From contig DAOUHO010000110.1 in assembly GCA_034428595.1 (NCBI GenBank), forward strand, positions 1 to 64,000: DNA of 64,000 nt. Direction: 5' to 3'. Numbering within the stretch: position 1 is the first letter of the stretch; each line of letters begins with the position of its first letter. A program made the translations under genes and the position numbers. This DNA comes from JAJECS01 sp034428595. GTDB lineage: Bacteria > Chloroflexota > UBA11872. Positions 1 to 7,914 of the stretch are shown here, piece by piece. Under the pieces are notes generated by a model, which saw only the letters and a program-made list of their open reading frames with translations, was not told the origin of the DNA and searched no databases.

Positions 1-142
1 CGGTGTAGTCCCAGCCGCGAAAGGCGACCGGCAGCGGCGCCGCGTGAATCAGCATCGCCGACTCGAACGCGAAGTCGGGCGGTCCCGCAAACCCCTCGCA
101 GTTGAGGCCGTATTCCGTCTCGATGCCGACCGGTCGGTTCAT
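1..142 (-). CDS. PafA/Dop family protein (Pup ligase/depupylase type), N-terminal fragment cut by window start
   Basis: The minus strand opens with ATG at 142 and stays open to the window edge, 47 residues. It begins MNRPVGIETEYG and later has FRGWDY. The GIETEYG stretch is the signature first strand of the PafA/Dop carboxylate-amine ligase fold, where the Glu residues bind Mg-ATP; GWDY a few dozen residues later recalls the PafA2 subgroup. These enzymes attach the small modifier Pup to proteins, or remove or deamidate it, to feed the bacterial proteasome. The gene starts 19 bases after the stop of the cyclodeaminase-like gene and may be cotranscribed. Only the N-terminus is visible, so ligase and depupylase cannot be told apart. 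Confidence 0.7.
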   Translation of the reverse strand, partial: MNRPVGIETEYGLNCEGFAGPPDFAFESAMLIHAAPLPVAFRGWDYT

Positions 143-161
143 CCCGCGACTCCGCTGGGCG

Positions 162-1118
162 CTATTTCCCGATGGGGGTTCCGACGTCCGCAGCCAGTGC
201 GCGTTCGAGCACGACCTGGCCCAGCGCGATGTCCCACAGGGCGATGCCCTGCGACTCGAACAGCGTAATCTCGTCTGGGCTGGTTCGACCGGGCGCACGA
301 CCGGCCACGACTCGGCCGAACTCGACCGCTTCGCCCCACTGGAACGCCCCATCCTCGACGGCGCAGATCAGGTCGCCGCACTCAATCTTCGCGCCTTCCA
401 GATCGTCCACGAAGACATGGTCGGTGCGGGCAACCGCGGCGCTGTCCAGCTCCCGATGCTGCGGGTGGTTGGTACCCATGGCGATGACGTGGGCGCCGCG
501 TTCGATCCAGTCGGCCTCGATCACCGGATCGGCGGCGTCGGTCGCCGTAATGACGACCTGCGCCCCCCGAACCGCCGCCTCGGCCGTGCCTGCCGGTTCC
601 AGGTCGACATTCAGCTTGGGCGACATCTCGTCGATGAACTGCTCAACGTTCGCCGGACTGCGCGAGTAGACGCGCACGCGCGCCGACGGCTGCACGGCGC
701 ACACGGCCTCGAGCTGGGTCCGCGCCTGCCGGCCCGTGCCGATGATCCCGATGACTTCAACCTCCGCCGGCGCCAGGTATTTCACTGAGACCCCGCTTGC
801 GGCGCCGGTGCGAAGACCGCTCAGGCGTCCGGCTTCGATGACGGCGCTGAGGGACCCGCTGGCCGCGTCAAACAGCACCACCAGAAAGCTGATGCGCCCG
901 CCGGGAACGCTCGGATAGAGCTTGGCGCCCATCGCGCCGAGCTCGGGATCGGCCGCGCCCATGAGCTGCAGCGCGCCATGCGCCGTGCGCGCCCGGCGGC
1001 GCCCCACGTTCGCCGACGTCCCGCGGCCCTGCCGCTCGAACGACGCCTCGATGGTTTGCAGCGCCAGGTCCATGTCGGTCAGGCAATCGACGTCCGCTTC
1101 GGTCAGATACCGCGCCAT
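162..1118 (-). CDS. Ornithine cyclodeaminase / mu-crystallin family protein
   Basis: 318 residues, the usual length of the family. The N-terminal half has the substrate region (MARYLTEADVDCL, later GAMGAKLYPSVPG with the conserved Lys) and GLRTGAASGVSVKYLA. The NAD-binding Rossmann turn is GIIGTGRQARTQLEA at about 125-140, followed by RVYSRSP. Members deaminate ornithine to proline, reduce imines of cyclic amino acids, or act as alanine dehydrogenase or ectoine-pathway enzymes, so the substrate cannot be read from sequence. A GGAGCGAC ribosome-binding site precedes ATG 1118. It is divergent from the DMT permease at 1186 and lies directly upstream of the PafA/Dop gene. Confidence 0.85.
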   Translation of the reverse strand: MARYLTEADVDCLTDMDLALQTIEASFERQGRGTSANVGRRRARTAHGALQLMGAADPELGAMGAKLYPSVPGGRISFLVVLFDAASGSLSAVIEAGRLSGLRTGAASGVSVKYLAPAEVEVIGIIGTGRQARTQLEAVCAVQPSARVRVYSRSPANVEQFIDEMSPKLNVDLEPAGTAEAAVRGAQVVITATDAADPVIEADWIERGAHVIAMGTNHPQHRELDSAAVARTDHVFVDDLEGAKIECGDLICAVEDGAFQWGEAVEFGRVVAGRAPGRTSPDEITLFESQGIALWDIALGQVVLERALAADVGTPIGK

Positions 1119-1185
1119 GTCGCTCCGTTCGCCTCACGTGGGGTTTGCCACCCGCGGAGCCGCAGCCGACGATGCCGCGAACGCC

Positions 1186-2085
1186 ATGGGCTTTCTCGTC
1201 GCGCACATTCTATTCGTGGTGGGCTTTGCGCTCGCCCTGCGCCGGGCGCAGACCCGCGGCTACGACTTCTTCCTCATGACGGGGATCAACTACGCCACCG
1301 GTCTGGTCATCGGCGTCGCGTGGCTCGCCGTTGCCGGAACCGCGACCGTGGACGCTCCGACCGTGCTGCTGGGCATCGTGCAGGGCGCGCGCTTCTCGCT
1401 GGCCGTCGTGGCCATCTATCTGCTGCTGGTGCGCACGGGCGTTGGCATCACCTTCGTACTGCTGCGCATGTCCGTCATCGTGCCCACCGTGGCCTCGATC
1501 GTGTGGTTCGGCGAACGACCCGACTTCCCGACGCTGCTGGGCATTGCGCTGCTGCTGGCCGCGCTGCCGCTGCTCACGCGCAGCGGCCGCAGCGAGGACG
1601 CTCAACTGCGCATCTGGTGGTATTGGCCGGTGGTCATCGGCACGCTCGCCGTCACGGGCGCCGGCCTCATCGCCGCCAAAGCCTTCGTCGAGGTCGCCCC
1701 GATGGAGAACCTGCCGCTCTACGCCACCGCCACCTTCTCCGCGGCCACCGCCATCGCGCTGGCGACCTACATCATGCGGCGGCGCATCCAACCCGCACCG
1801 AGCCCGGCGGTCGAGGAGCACGTCTCGCTCGGCCTTGGCCGCGGACTCTTCCGCGAACCGCTGGCGCTCGGGGTCGCGACGGGCGTCGTCAACATGGGTC
1901 AGCTGGTCCTCATCCTGTTCGCGCTGCGCGACGTGCCGGGGACGATCGTGTTTCCGGCCCAGAGCGCGGGTTCCGCGCTGCTCACCATTGCCGCGGGATA
2001 CCTGCTGTGGCACGAGCGCCACAGCCGCGGGACGTTGGCGGGCGCGGGTCTGGCGGCGGCCGGGCTGGTGCTCGTCAGCGTCTGA
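1186..2085 (+). CDS. DMT-superfamily (EamA-like) permease
   Basis: 299 residues from ATG 1186 (MGFLVAHILFVVGFAL). A longer open frame upstream is antisense to the cyclodeaminase gene, so this start is preferred although its ribosome-binding site is weak. The protein is almost entirely hydrophobic segments, about ten, in two halves, the organisation of drug/metabolite transporters with duplicated EamA domains. The second half repeats the pattern (GVATGVVNMGQLVLILFALR and later GYLLWHERHSRGTLAGAGLA, with the WHER/E motif typical of EamA ends). Substrate unknown. It is divergent from the cyclodeaminase gene with 67 bases between the starts. Confidence 0.8.
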   Translation: MGFLVAHILFVVGFALALRRAQTRGYDFFLMTGINYATGLVIGVAWLAVAGTATVDAPTVLLGIVQGARFSLAVVAIYLLLVRTGVGITFVLLRMSVIVPTVASIVWFGERPDFPTLLGIALLLAALPLLTRSGRSEDAQLRIWWYWPVVIGTLAVTGAGLIAAKAFVEVAPMENLPLYATATFSAATAIALATYIMRRRIQPAPSPAVEEHVSLGLGRGLFREPLALGVATGVVNMGQLVLILFALRDVPGTIVFPAQSAGSALLTIAAGYLLWHERHSRGTLAGAGLAAAGLVLVSV

Positions 2086-2157
2086 ATCCGTCCGGGTCTG
2101 GCCGCCGCACGCTTTGGGCGGCTAGCCTAGGCCCGACGGCATTCCTGGAAGCAGCGC

Positions 2158-3300
2158 ATGAAGATCACCAAGCTGCAATGCGACTTCATCTGGACTGGCA
2201 GCCGCAACTGGCTCATCGTGCGCGTGCACACCGACGCGGGCATCACCGGCATCGGCGAGTCCTTTCCGATCGGACCCGATCGCGCGATAGCCGAGACGGT
2301 GGACTACTTTCAGTCTTGGATCGAAGGCTGGGACCCGTTCGACATCGAGCGCGTTTGGCACGAGCTGTACGCCGGTAGCCGCTTTCCCACCGGCTCGATC
2401 ATCACGTCGGCCATCAGCGGCATCGACCAGGCGCTCTGGGACATCAAGGGCCGCGCGCTCGACGTGCCGGTCTTTGAGCTACTGGGCGGCAAGGTGCGCG
2501 ACCGTATCCGCGTCTATCAGTCGCCGGAAGGTGAGACGCCCACCGACCTCGCCGACGACGCGCGCCGCCTCGTCGAGCGCTACGGCTTCACCGCGCTCAA
2601 GATCGGCCCCTTCGCCGCGGCCGCCGATGCCTGGCCGTGGAGCCGGCAAGTGGACAGCGCCGAAGAGCGCCTGGCGGCCGTTCGCGAGGCCGTTGGCCCC
2701 GACATCGACATCGGCGTCGACCCCCACGCCAAGATCTTCGAGCCCGTGCGGGCGCTGGAAATGGCCGAGCGACTCAAGCCGCATCGCCCCATGTTCTTCG
2801 AAGAGCCGGTGCGGCCCGAGAACTTCGAGGCCCTGGCCAAGCTCACGGCCAAAAGCCCCATCCCCATCGCCACCGGCGAGGCGGTGTTCACCAAGTTCCA
2901 GTTTCGCGACCTGCTGGCGACGGGCGCCGCCGACATCATCCAGCCCGATGTGGCCGCCACCGGCGGGCTGACGGAGATGAAGAAGATCGCCGCCATGGCC
3001 GAGGCGCACTATGTCAGCGTGGCGCCGCATAACCCGCTGGGACCCCTGGCGACCACGTCCAACGTGCACTTCGCCGCCACCGCGCCCAACTTTCTCGTAC
3101 TCGAGTACCACGCTGACGACGTGGGCCTGCGGGCCGAGATTCTCCACGAGCCGCTGAAGCTCGAGGACGGCTACGTCGTGCTGCCCGACGCGCCCGGCCT
3201 GGGCGTCGAGCTCAACGAGGAAGTCTTCGAGAAATACCCCTACCGCCCCTGGCGCCGCGGCCGCCCCACCAAGCCCGACGGCATGCTGGCGTTCATTTAG
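2158..3300 (+). CDS. Mandelate racemase/muconate lactonizing enzyme family, galactonate dehydratase-like
   Basis: 380 residues, the normal enolase-superfamily length. The N-terminal capping domain (about 1-125) contains GITGIGESFPIG and ALWDIKGRALDVPVFELLGG. The barrel then shows ALKIG (candidate base Lys), DIGVDPH, MFFEEPV and IATGE (the three metal-binding acids), and APHNPLGP with the His found in galactonate-type dehydratases. Such enzymes abstract the proton next to a carboxylate and eliminate water from aldonic acids. The ATG is preceded by GGAAG. It stands alone; the convergent restriction gene ends 66 bases downstream. A second, different enolase lies at 45.3-46.5 kb. Confidence 0.85.
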   Translation: MKITKLQCDFIWTGSRNWLIVRVHTDAGITGIGESFPIGPDRAIAETVDYFQSWIEGWDPFDIERVWHELYAGSRFPTGSIITSAISGIDQALWDIKGRALDVPVFELLGGKVRDRIRVYQSPEGETPTDLADDARRLVERYGFTALKIGPFAAAADAWPWSRQVDSAEERLAAVREAVGPDIDIGVDPHAKIFEPVRALEMAERLKPHRPMFFEEPVRPENFEALAKLTAKSPIPIATGEAVFTKFQFRDLLATGAADIIQPDVAATGGLTEMKKIAAMAEAHYVSVAPHNPLGPLATTSNVHFAATAPNFLVLEYHADDVGLRAEILHEPLKLEDGYVVLPDAPGLGVELNEEVFEKYPYRPWRRGRPTKPDGMLAFI

Positions 3301-3366
3301 GACGGGGGCCGACGTGTTAATGCTCAGGTTCGAAGATTCGCCTGCGATTTAGGCAAGAACACTGCC

Positions 3367-4233
3367 TCATGCACCAACTCTAACGCTGTAATCAAGCGTC
3401 GAAAACTCTTCGGACTCGAAAGCCGGTGAATTGGGCGACCACGTCAGGCGTCGCGTTGTCTGTGCCAATGTCGGCGCGCTTACGACATATCGCTCATCGT
3501 AGCGTCGATACATTGTTGCGAAGAAACTCTCGAAATTGGTTGGTCTGTCACTAGCTGGAAAGTTGGTCATCAGCTCTCCGATACGGCCGGGATGCATGTC
3601 AATCAATGCCATCGACACTGCCTCATAGCGGCTAACGTCATCGCGAATCCCCAGCCTGCCTGTCATCTCGCACAATGCGGCGTGGAAGCGAATGATTGCC
3701 TCGACTGGTTCGCCGCAGGAGCTGATCGCAACGTCGTTAGGCTTTACTCCCTCGGACTCTTGGTTTGCACGAACGACGAACAAATATCCAAATACGAGTG
3801 TTGGATAGATGATGTGAATGTTGGTGCATTCGCCAATGGTCTCTTCTAGTCTGTTGGTAAGATTGCGAACGGCACCAGTCATACCCTTGCAGGAAACGGC
3901 CAGAACGGGCCCGATACCCTTTTTTGTGGCAACGATGTCGACGCTCTTGGTCTTCAAACCGCCGAGAACTGTCGCTTCATTGTCGGTAGCTCTTTCCGGG
4001 TCGTAGACTAGTCGACGTTCATTGCGACTGCGTATGACCGTGAACGGCGGTCGCGGTATAAGATCATCGGGATGGAATCCACCCTCGATGACTAATCGGG
4101 CAGTCACATATTTGTGAAGTGGCCTTATGTGCTGCTGAGTCTGCGTCCGTCCATCGAACTCTGCAAAATGCCTGAATGCATGTAGCCTGTTCGACCAACC
4201 TTTTTCTAGATGTAGCCTATCGAGGCTAGGCAT
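3367..4233 (-). CDS. Probable type II restriction endonuclease
   Basis: 288 residues, not recognisable by name. It is called from its position, translationally coupled to a DNA adenine methyltransferase (its ATG overlaps the methylase stop by 8 bases), and from a PD-(D/E)xK-like core: Asp99 in KSVDIVA, then VLAVSCKG around 110-117, with Lys116. The usual acid two residues before the Lys is Ser, an SxK variant also known in some restriction enzymes. The DNA is clearly more AT-rich than its surroundings, a sign of transfer. It would cut the DNA sequence that the methylase protects. An alternative is another nuclease of the same fold. Confidence 0.65.
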   Translation of the reverse strand: MPSLDRLHLEKGWSNRLHAFRHFAEFDGRTQTQQHIRPLHKYVTARLVIEGGFHPDDLIPRPPFTVIRSRNERRLVYDPERATDNEATVLGGLKTKSVDIVATKKGIGPVLAVSCKGMTGAVRNLTNRLEETIGECTNIHIIYPTLVFGYLFVVRANQESEGVKPNDVAISSCGEPVEAIIRFHAALCEMTGRLGIRDDVSRYEAVSMALIDMHPGRIGELMTNFPASDRPTNFESFFATMYRRYDERYVVSAPTLAQTTRRLTWSPNSPAFESEEFSTLDYSVRVGA

Positions 4234-5713
4234 AGTGCCTCCAAGTGCGCAACGTGGAGACGGCGTTTTGGATTTCTGAGTTCGGTAGGCGGTGGACTAC
4301 GCGAGCCGACGGGATCACGACCCGTGCGGCCTCAGTTGGCTCGAGTTTCAGCAAACCGCCGCCGAGCGCATGGCCTTCAAGCTCGCAACTGAGCTGAACG
4401 TACCGCGAACACCAGGCGTCATGGATTTCGCCGACGCGGTGCCGATCATGGACACGCACCGCATGCAAGGCGTTGGTGCAGGTCACGCCGGCCGAGTTCC
4501 GCACCAGGTTCGGCGAGAGGCCTGCCATGTACGTCAGGAAGAAATCAGGCACGCGCACGTCAGGTACGGAATACCAGGGCTTGCGCGTGCGGCACTTGTA
4601 CGCCTCACGAGCTTGCCATCCCGCCTCGGAGTCGAGATAGTTCAAGACACTCATCGGTGGGTCCACGTCCTTGGGAATACGAAGTAGCAGCATTGGCTCG
4701 TCTGAACTCCGCCAAGCATCGACGGTTTGTGTCGTAAGTTCTCGGCTTGGCAGTACGCGGCTGTTCCGCACCGTTGGGTATAGGAAGGGATTAGGAATAC
4801 GCCATGTGTTGACCTCTGATGGTCGGAGGTGAAAGAACTCGTTCGACCCGCTCACGTAGCCGATTCCAATTGACGCCACAGAGCCGAGCCGCACCGAGTC
4901 CATGTGCTTGGCCACGGCTTGATAAAGCGATCGGGCACTGTCGCTTAGCAGATAGGGTCGCAACCGCCGGTTCCACACGCGCCGCCATTCGTGGACCGGC
5001 AGGTGAACGGCATGGCGCGGAGGTACGTCGGGAAACTGCAGTTGTTCGAGCGGCGTGAAGCGGATCTCATCCGTTGAGCCGCCGAACCCTTCGGCGAACA
5101 ACAACCAGCAATCTTCGGAGAGCTGCGGAAAAAGCTTGTGGCGAATCGCAACGATATGAATGTCATCAAAGTGCTCGACGAAGTAATCGAGGAGCGGCGC
5201 GGCATACGGAGCGTGGCCAATGGCTGCAGGCACGACGAACGCGAGCCGGCCGCCCGGACGCAAGAGCCCCGCGGTTGCAACGAGAAAAGGCGCCCAGGAC
5301 GCCGTGAGCCCTGAAAACTCGACTCCGAGGCTGGCGCACAGCGAGAGGGCACGTTTCCGTACCTCTCCCTTGAACGTCTGGTAGCGAATGAACGGCGGAT
5401 TGCCGGCTGCGCTGTCGAAACGTCTGTCCGTGTGCTTGGCCCAGGCGAAGAAGTCACCCTGGTGAATCGTAGTCCACGGTGCTCGTTGCTTAGCCGTAGC
5501 TGCGGCTGTGGCGTCTTGTTCAACGCCGACGCTGTTGCGATGGGCGGCGACGAAGCGCCCATCGCCGCATGATGGATCAAGAAGCCAATCAGTGCTCTTG
5601 CGAACGGCCCAGCGAACCAGCTCGATGGCTACGCCTTCAGGCGTGTAGTACGCACCGCTCGCTTTCTGTGAGCGATCGATCGTAGGGGAACGATAGAGCG
5701 TGCGATCAAGCAA
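4226..5713 (-). CDS. N6-adenine DNA methyltransferase of a type II R-M system (TaqI-like)
   Basis: 495 residues. GAYYTPEGVAIELVRWA at 20-36 and LLDPSCGDGRF at 44-54 form the AdoMet-binding motif X and motif I; GNPPFIRYQ at 104-112 is motif IV (NPPF), the catalytic signature of gamma-class N6-adenine methylases. The C-terminal half from about 250 has the diverged character of a target-recognition domain (for example IGIGYVSGSNEFFHL, FLYPTVRNSR). It methylates adenine in the site cut by the partner nuclease encoded immediately downstream. Upstream there are 117 noncoding bases to the TIM-barrel gene on the same strand. Confidence 0.85.
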   Translation of the reverse strand: MLDRTLYRSPTIDRSQKASGAYYTPEGVAIELVRWAVRKSTDWLLDPSCGDGRFVAAHRNSVGVEQDATAAATAKQRAPWTTIHQGDFFAWAKHTDRRFDSAAGNPPFIRYQTFKGEVRKRALSLCASLGVEFSGLTASWAPFLVATAGLLRPGGRLAFVVPAAIGHAPYAAPLLDYFVEHFDDIHIVAIRHKLFPQLSEDCWLLFAEGFGGSTDEIRFTPLEQLQFPDVPPRHAVHLPVHEWRRVWNRRLRPYLLSDSARSLYQAVAKHMDSVRLGSVASIGIGYVSGSNEFFHLRPSEVNTWRIPNPFLYPTVRNSRVLPSRELTTQTVDAWRSSDEPMLLLRIPKDVDPPMSVLNYLDSEAGWQAREAYKCRTRKPWYSVPDVRVPDFFLTYMAGLSPNLVRNSAGVTCTNALHAVRVHDRHRVGEIHDAWCSRYVQLSCELEGHALGGGLLKLEPTEAARVVIPSARVVHRLPNSEIQNAVSTLRTWRHYA

Positions 5714-5830
5714 GGAACGTCAACACACGACGGCGAGTAGGACACCGGATTGTATGCGAGGCGAGGCGAATGGGCTGGCGGACGCCGGTCAACCGAGCGA
5801 CGAGTAGAATAGTTAGCTTGAGGATGGCGG

Positions 5831-7012
5831 CTACCAGGAAACAGAGACCTCCCCCAACAGCCCGCCAATCCGCCCCAGCGTCTCGGGCCGCAGCAGGCCG
5901 AAGTTGTAGACCGCCACGCGGTCGACGGGCAGTTTCGCGATCCGTTCCAGGCGCGCGGCGAATTCGGGGCCGCCCGGGCCCATCTCGTCGGAGCCCCACA
6001 GGCTGACCAACAGGTCGATCTCGCGCTTGGCCGACCGGGCCAGCGCCACTTGCGCCTTGGCCTCGTCGGCCTCATCCGTCGGGTCCGGGAGCAGCAGGCC
6101 GTCGATCCGCTCGGACAACTCAGCTAGGCGCAACCCGGTGGGGCCCCAGCCGGCGGAGACGTGGGTCAGACTCAGCCGCGTCCCGGTTCCTCGCAGTGCC
6201 CGCTGCACGCCTTCCACCAGGCGCGTCGCCGATTGCTCGCGGGCTTCCAGGTAGCCGCGGAACTCCTCGTCCGCCTCGCCGCGCGCGGCGACCACGGTCT
6301 CCAGGTCGCCGGACGCTTGTTTGCTCGCAAGACGTTCGCGCAACTCACGCGCCACGTTCTCGCGCACCTCCACGGCGTCCACGCCGTGCGTCCGCGCCGC
6401 GGTGAGGCAGTTCTCGCAAAAGCACAAACCGGCCAGGAATCGGGTCCACGGATCGAGGTCGATCAGGATGCGCTCGCGCACCCATCCATAGGCGAAGTCC
6501 GGGTGCCCCGGCCGCTCCAGCAGCGCGCTGTGCACCGGATACTGCTCGCACAGATCGGCCACCAGCACGGCCAGGTATTCCTGTACGTCCGGGCTCGCCG
6601 GGCAGGTTGTGGCATAGCTGCGCGCGCCGAAGACGTTCTCGATCGCTGTATCCGGATAGGCGCGGGCGATCCACGGCTGGAACATGGCGATCACCCAGGC
6701 GTTGAGCTGGATGCCGCGCGACGGGGCGTGCTCGGCGGCCTGCGCGTAAGCGCTTAGTACCTCCGGCTCATCAAAGAGGCGGGGCTTGATGCGTCCGTAT
6801 CGCTCCGCGCGGGCCGGAAAGTACACCGCGCCCTGCTCGGAGTAGTGAATCGACCGCTCCAGGTTGCGTGGTGCGAAGGTGGAGATGGCGTGGTAGTTGG
6901 GGCAGAGCTCGATCGCGTTGAATCCCGCGCCACGCAGCCAGTCCAGCGCCGACGCCACGCCCTCGTCGGCCAGGTCCCACGGATAGGCCCAGACGGAGAT
7001 TCGCGCGCGCAT
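5831..7012 (-). CDS. Hypothetical TIM-barrel protein, glycosidase-like
   Basis: 393 residues. It begins MRARISVWAYPWDLADEG and continues with GFNAIELCPNYHAIS, the beta-strand pattern of a (beta/alpha)8 barrel like those of glycosidases or sugar isomerases. A central CFCENC pair (about residue 200) could bind a metal, resembling the Cys pairs of some beta-galactosidase-like barrels. GYGWVRERILIDLDPW-type segments and LLVSLWGSDEMGPGGPEFAARL near the end suggest a substrate pocket. No signal peptide is seen, so it is probably cytoplasmic. It is on the same strand as the R-M pair, and divergent from the toxin-antitoxin operon 100 bases away. No specific function is claimed. Confidence 0.6.
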   Translation of the reverse strand: MRARISVWAYPWDLADEGVASALDWLRGAGFNAIELCPNYHAISTFAPRNLERSIHYSEQGAVYFPARAERYGRIKPRLFDEPEVLSAYAQAAEHAPSRGIQLNAWVIAMFQPWIARAYPDTAIENVFGARSYATTCPASPDVQEYLAVLVADLCEQYPVHSALLERPGHPDFAYGWVRERILIDLDPWTRFLAGLCFCENCLTAARTHGVDAVEVRENVARELRERLASKQASGDLETVVAARGEADEEFRGYLEAREQSATRLVEGVQRALRGTGTRLSLTHVSAGWGPTGLRLAELSERIDGLLLPDPTDEADEAKAQVALARSAKREIDLLVSLWGSDEMGPGGPEFAARLERIAKLPVDRVAVYNFGLLRPETLGRIGGLLGEVSVSW

Positions 7013-7081
7013 GGCAGGCTCCTCAGCGGTCGTGGACCTATCGTAGATTGCCAGGCAGTGGCCGCTGCTACCCGTTCTTCA

Positions 7082-7110
7082 TTGCTGGCATGTATCAATT
7101 TCGATACACT
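7082..7110 (+). promoter_or_regulatory. Promoter with overlapping palindromic operator of the toxin-antitoxin operon
   Basis: TTGCTG at 7082-7087, a 17-base spacer and TACACT at 7105-7110 make a plausible housekeeping promoter. A perfect inverted repeat, TGTATC (7091-7096) and GATACA (7103-7108) six bases apart, covers the spacer and the -10 box. A repressor bound there, most simply the HTH antitoxin, would block transcription. Autoregulation is inferred. Confidence 0.6.
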
Positions 7111-7121
7111 TGGCTCAACCT

Positions 7122-7469
7122 GTGGACTTGAAGCGCGTCCCGGCGGTCTTCTTTCGTTCGCGGACCGGGGCGGAGCCGATTCGGGACTGGCTGAGATCCC
7201 GGGACAAGCAGGATCGATTCAGGATTGGAACGGACCTCAAGACGGTTGAGTTCGGCTGGCCGATTGGAATGCCGACGTGCCGACCACTTGGCCAGGGCCT
7301 CTTCGAGGTGCGCACCACGCTCGACAACAGGATTGCCCGAGTCTTGTTCTGCATCGGTAACGGACGAATGATCCTGTTGCACGGTTTCATCAAGAAGACG
7401 CAGAAGACGCCGAAGGCAGACCTCGACCTGGCGCGAACACGCAAGCGCGCCTGGGAGGACGCATCGTGA
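7122..7469 (+). CDS. HigB/Gp49-like (RelE superfamily) toxin
   Basis: About 115 residues. VPAVFFRSRTGAEPIRDWLRS opens the RelE/Gp49 fold, followed by GWPIGMPTCRPLGQGLFEVRT and IARVLFCIGNGRMILLHGFIKKTQKTP, the conserved core of phage-derived Gp49-like/HigB toxins, which act as ribosome-dependent mRNA nucleases. The in-frame TTG at 7110 lies inside the proposed -10 box, so GTG 7122 is preferred; the message would then be nearly leaderless. The gene order (toxin first) and the 4-base GTGA overlap with the HTH partner are those of higBA loci. Confidence 0.8.
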   Translation: MDLKRVPAVFFRSRTGAEPIRDWLRSRDKQDRFRIGTDLKTVEFGWPIGMPTCRPLGQGLFEVRTTLDNRIARVLFCIGNGRMILLHGFIKKTQKTPKADLDLARTRKRAWEDAS

Positions 7470-7768
7470 CAAATACGGCCAACCCACACCTCGGGTCCAC
7501 CCTGGATGACCTGCTCGATTCCGACGGTACTCGCGCTGAAGCCGAGGCCGTTGCGGTCAAGCGCGTCATTGCTTGGCAGATCGACCAGGCGATGGCTGCG
7601 GAACGCCTCGGCAAGGCCGAGATGGCGCGGCGCATGAATACGAGTCGGGCTGCCCTGGACCGCCTGCTCGATCCCGACAATGTCTCGGTGACCCTGCGGA
7701 CGCTGCACAAGGCCGCCGCCGCCCTCGACAAGCGACTCGAGATCGAGCTGGTCGACTCCGCAGTCTGA
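7466..7768 (+). CDS. HTH (XRE) antitoxin, HigA-like
   Basis: 100 residues. The middle part, AEMARRMNTSRAALDRLLDP, is a classic helix-turn-helix of the XRE family; the flanks are short and charged. It begins at GTG 7466, overlapping the toxin stop, with GGGAGGAC as ribosome-binding site. By family it binds and neutralises the upstream RelE-type toxin and represses the operon, probably through the inverted repeat at 7091-7108. A 146-base gap follows before the aminotransferase gene. Confidence 0.8.
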   Translation: MTNTANPHLGSTLDDLLDSDGTRAEAEAVAVKRVIAWQIDQAMAAERLGKAEMARRMNTSRAALDRLLDPDNVSVTLRTLHKAAAALDKRLEIELVDSAV

Positions 7769-7914
7769 CCAGCTCCGAGCGTTTGTCCTGTGTCTGGACA
7801 ATATCTATTCCGCGTTGGCTTAACCGGGCGTGGCCTGACTCTTCAGCCGACAGCCGTGCCACCCGTCCATAATGGACCGTCGCGCGTGGCCACTCAGCTC
7901 AAGGAAGCAAGCCG

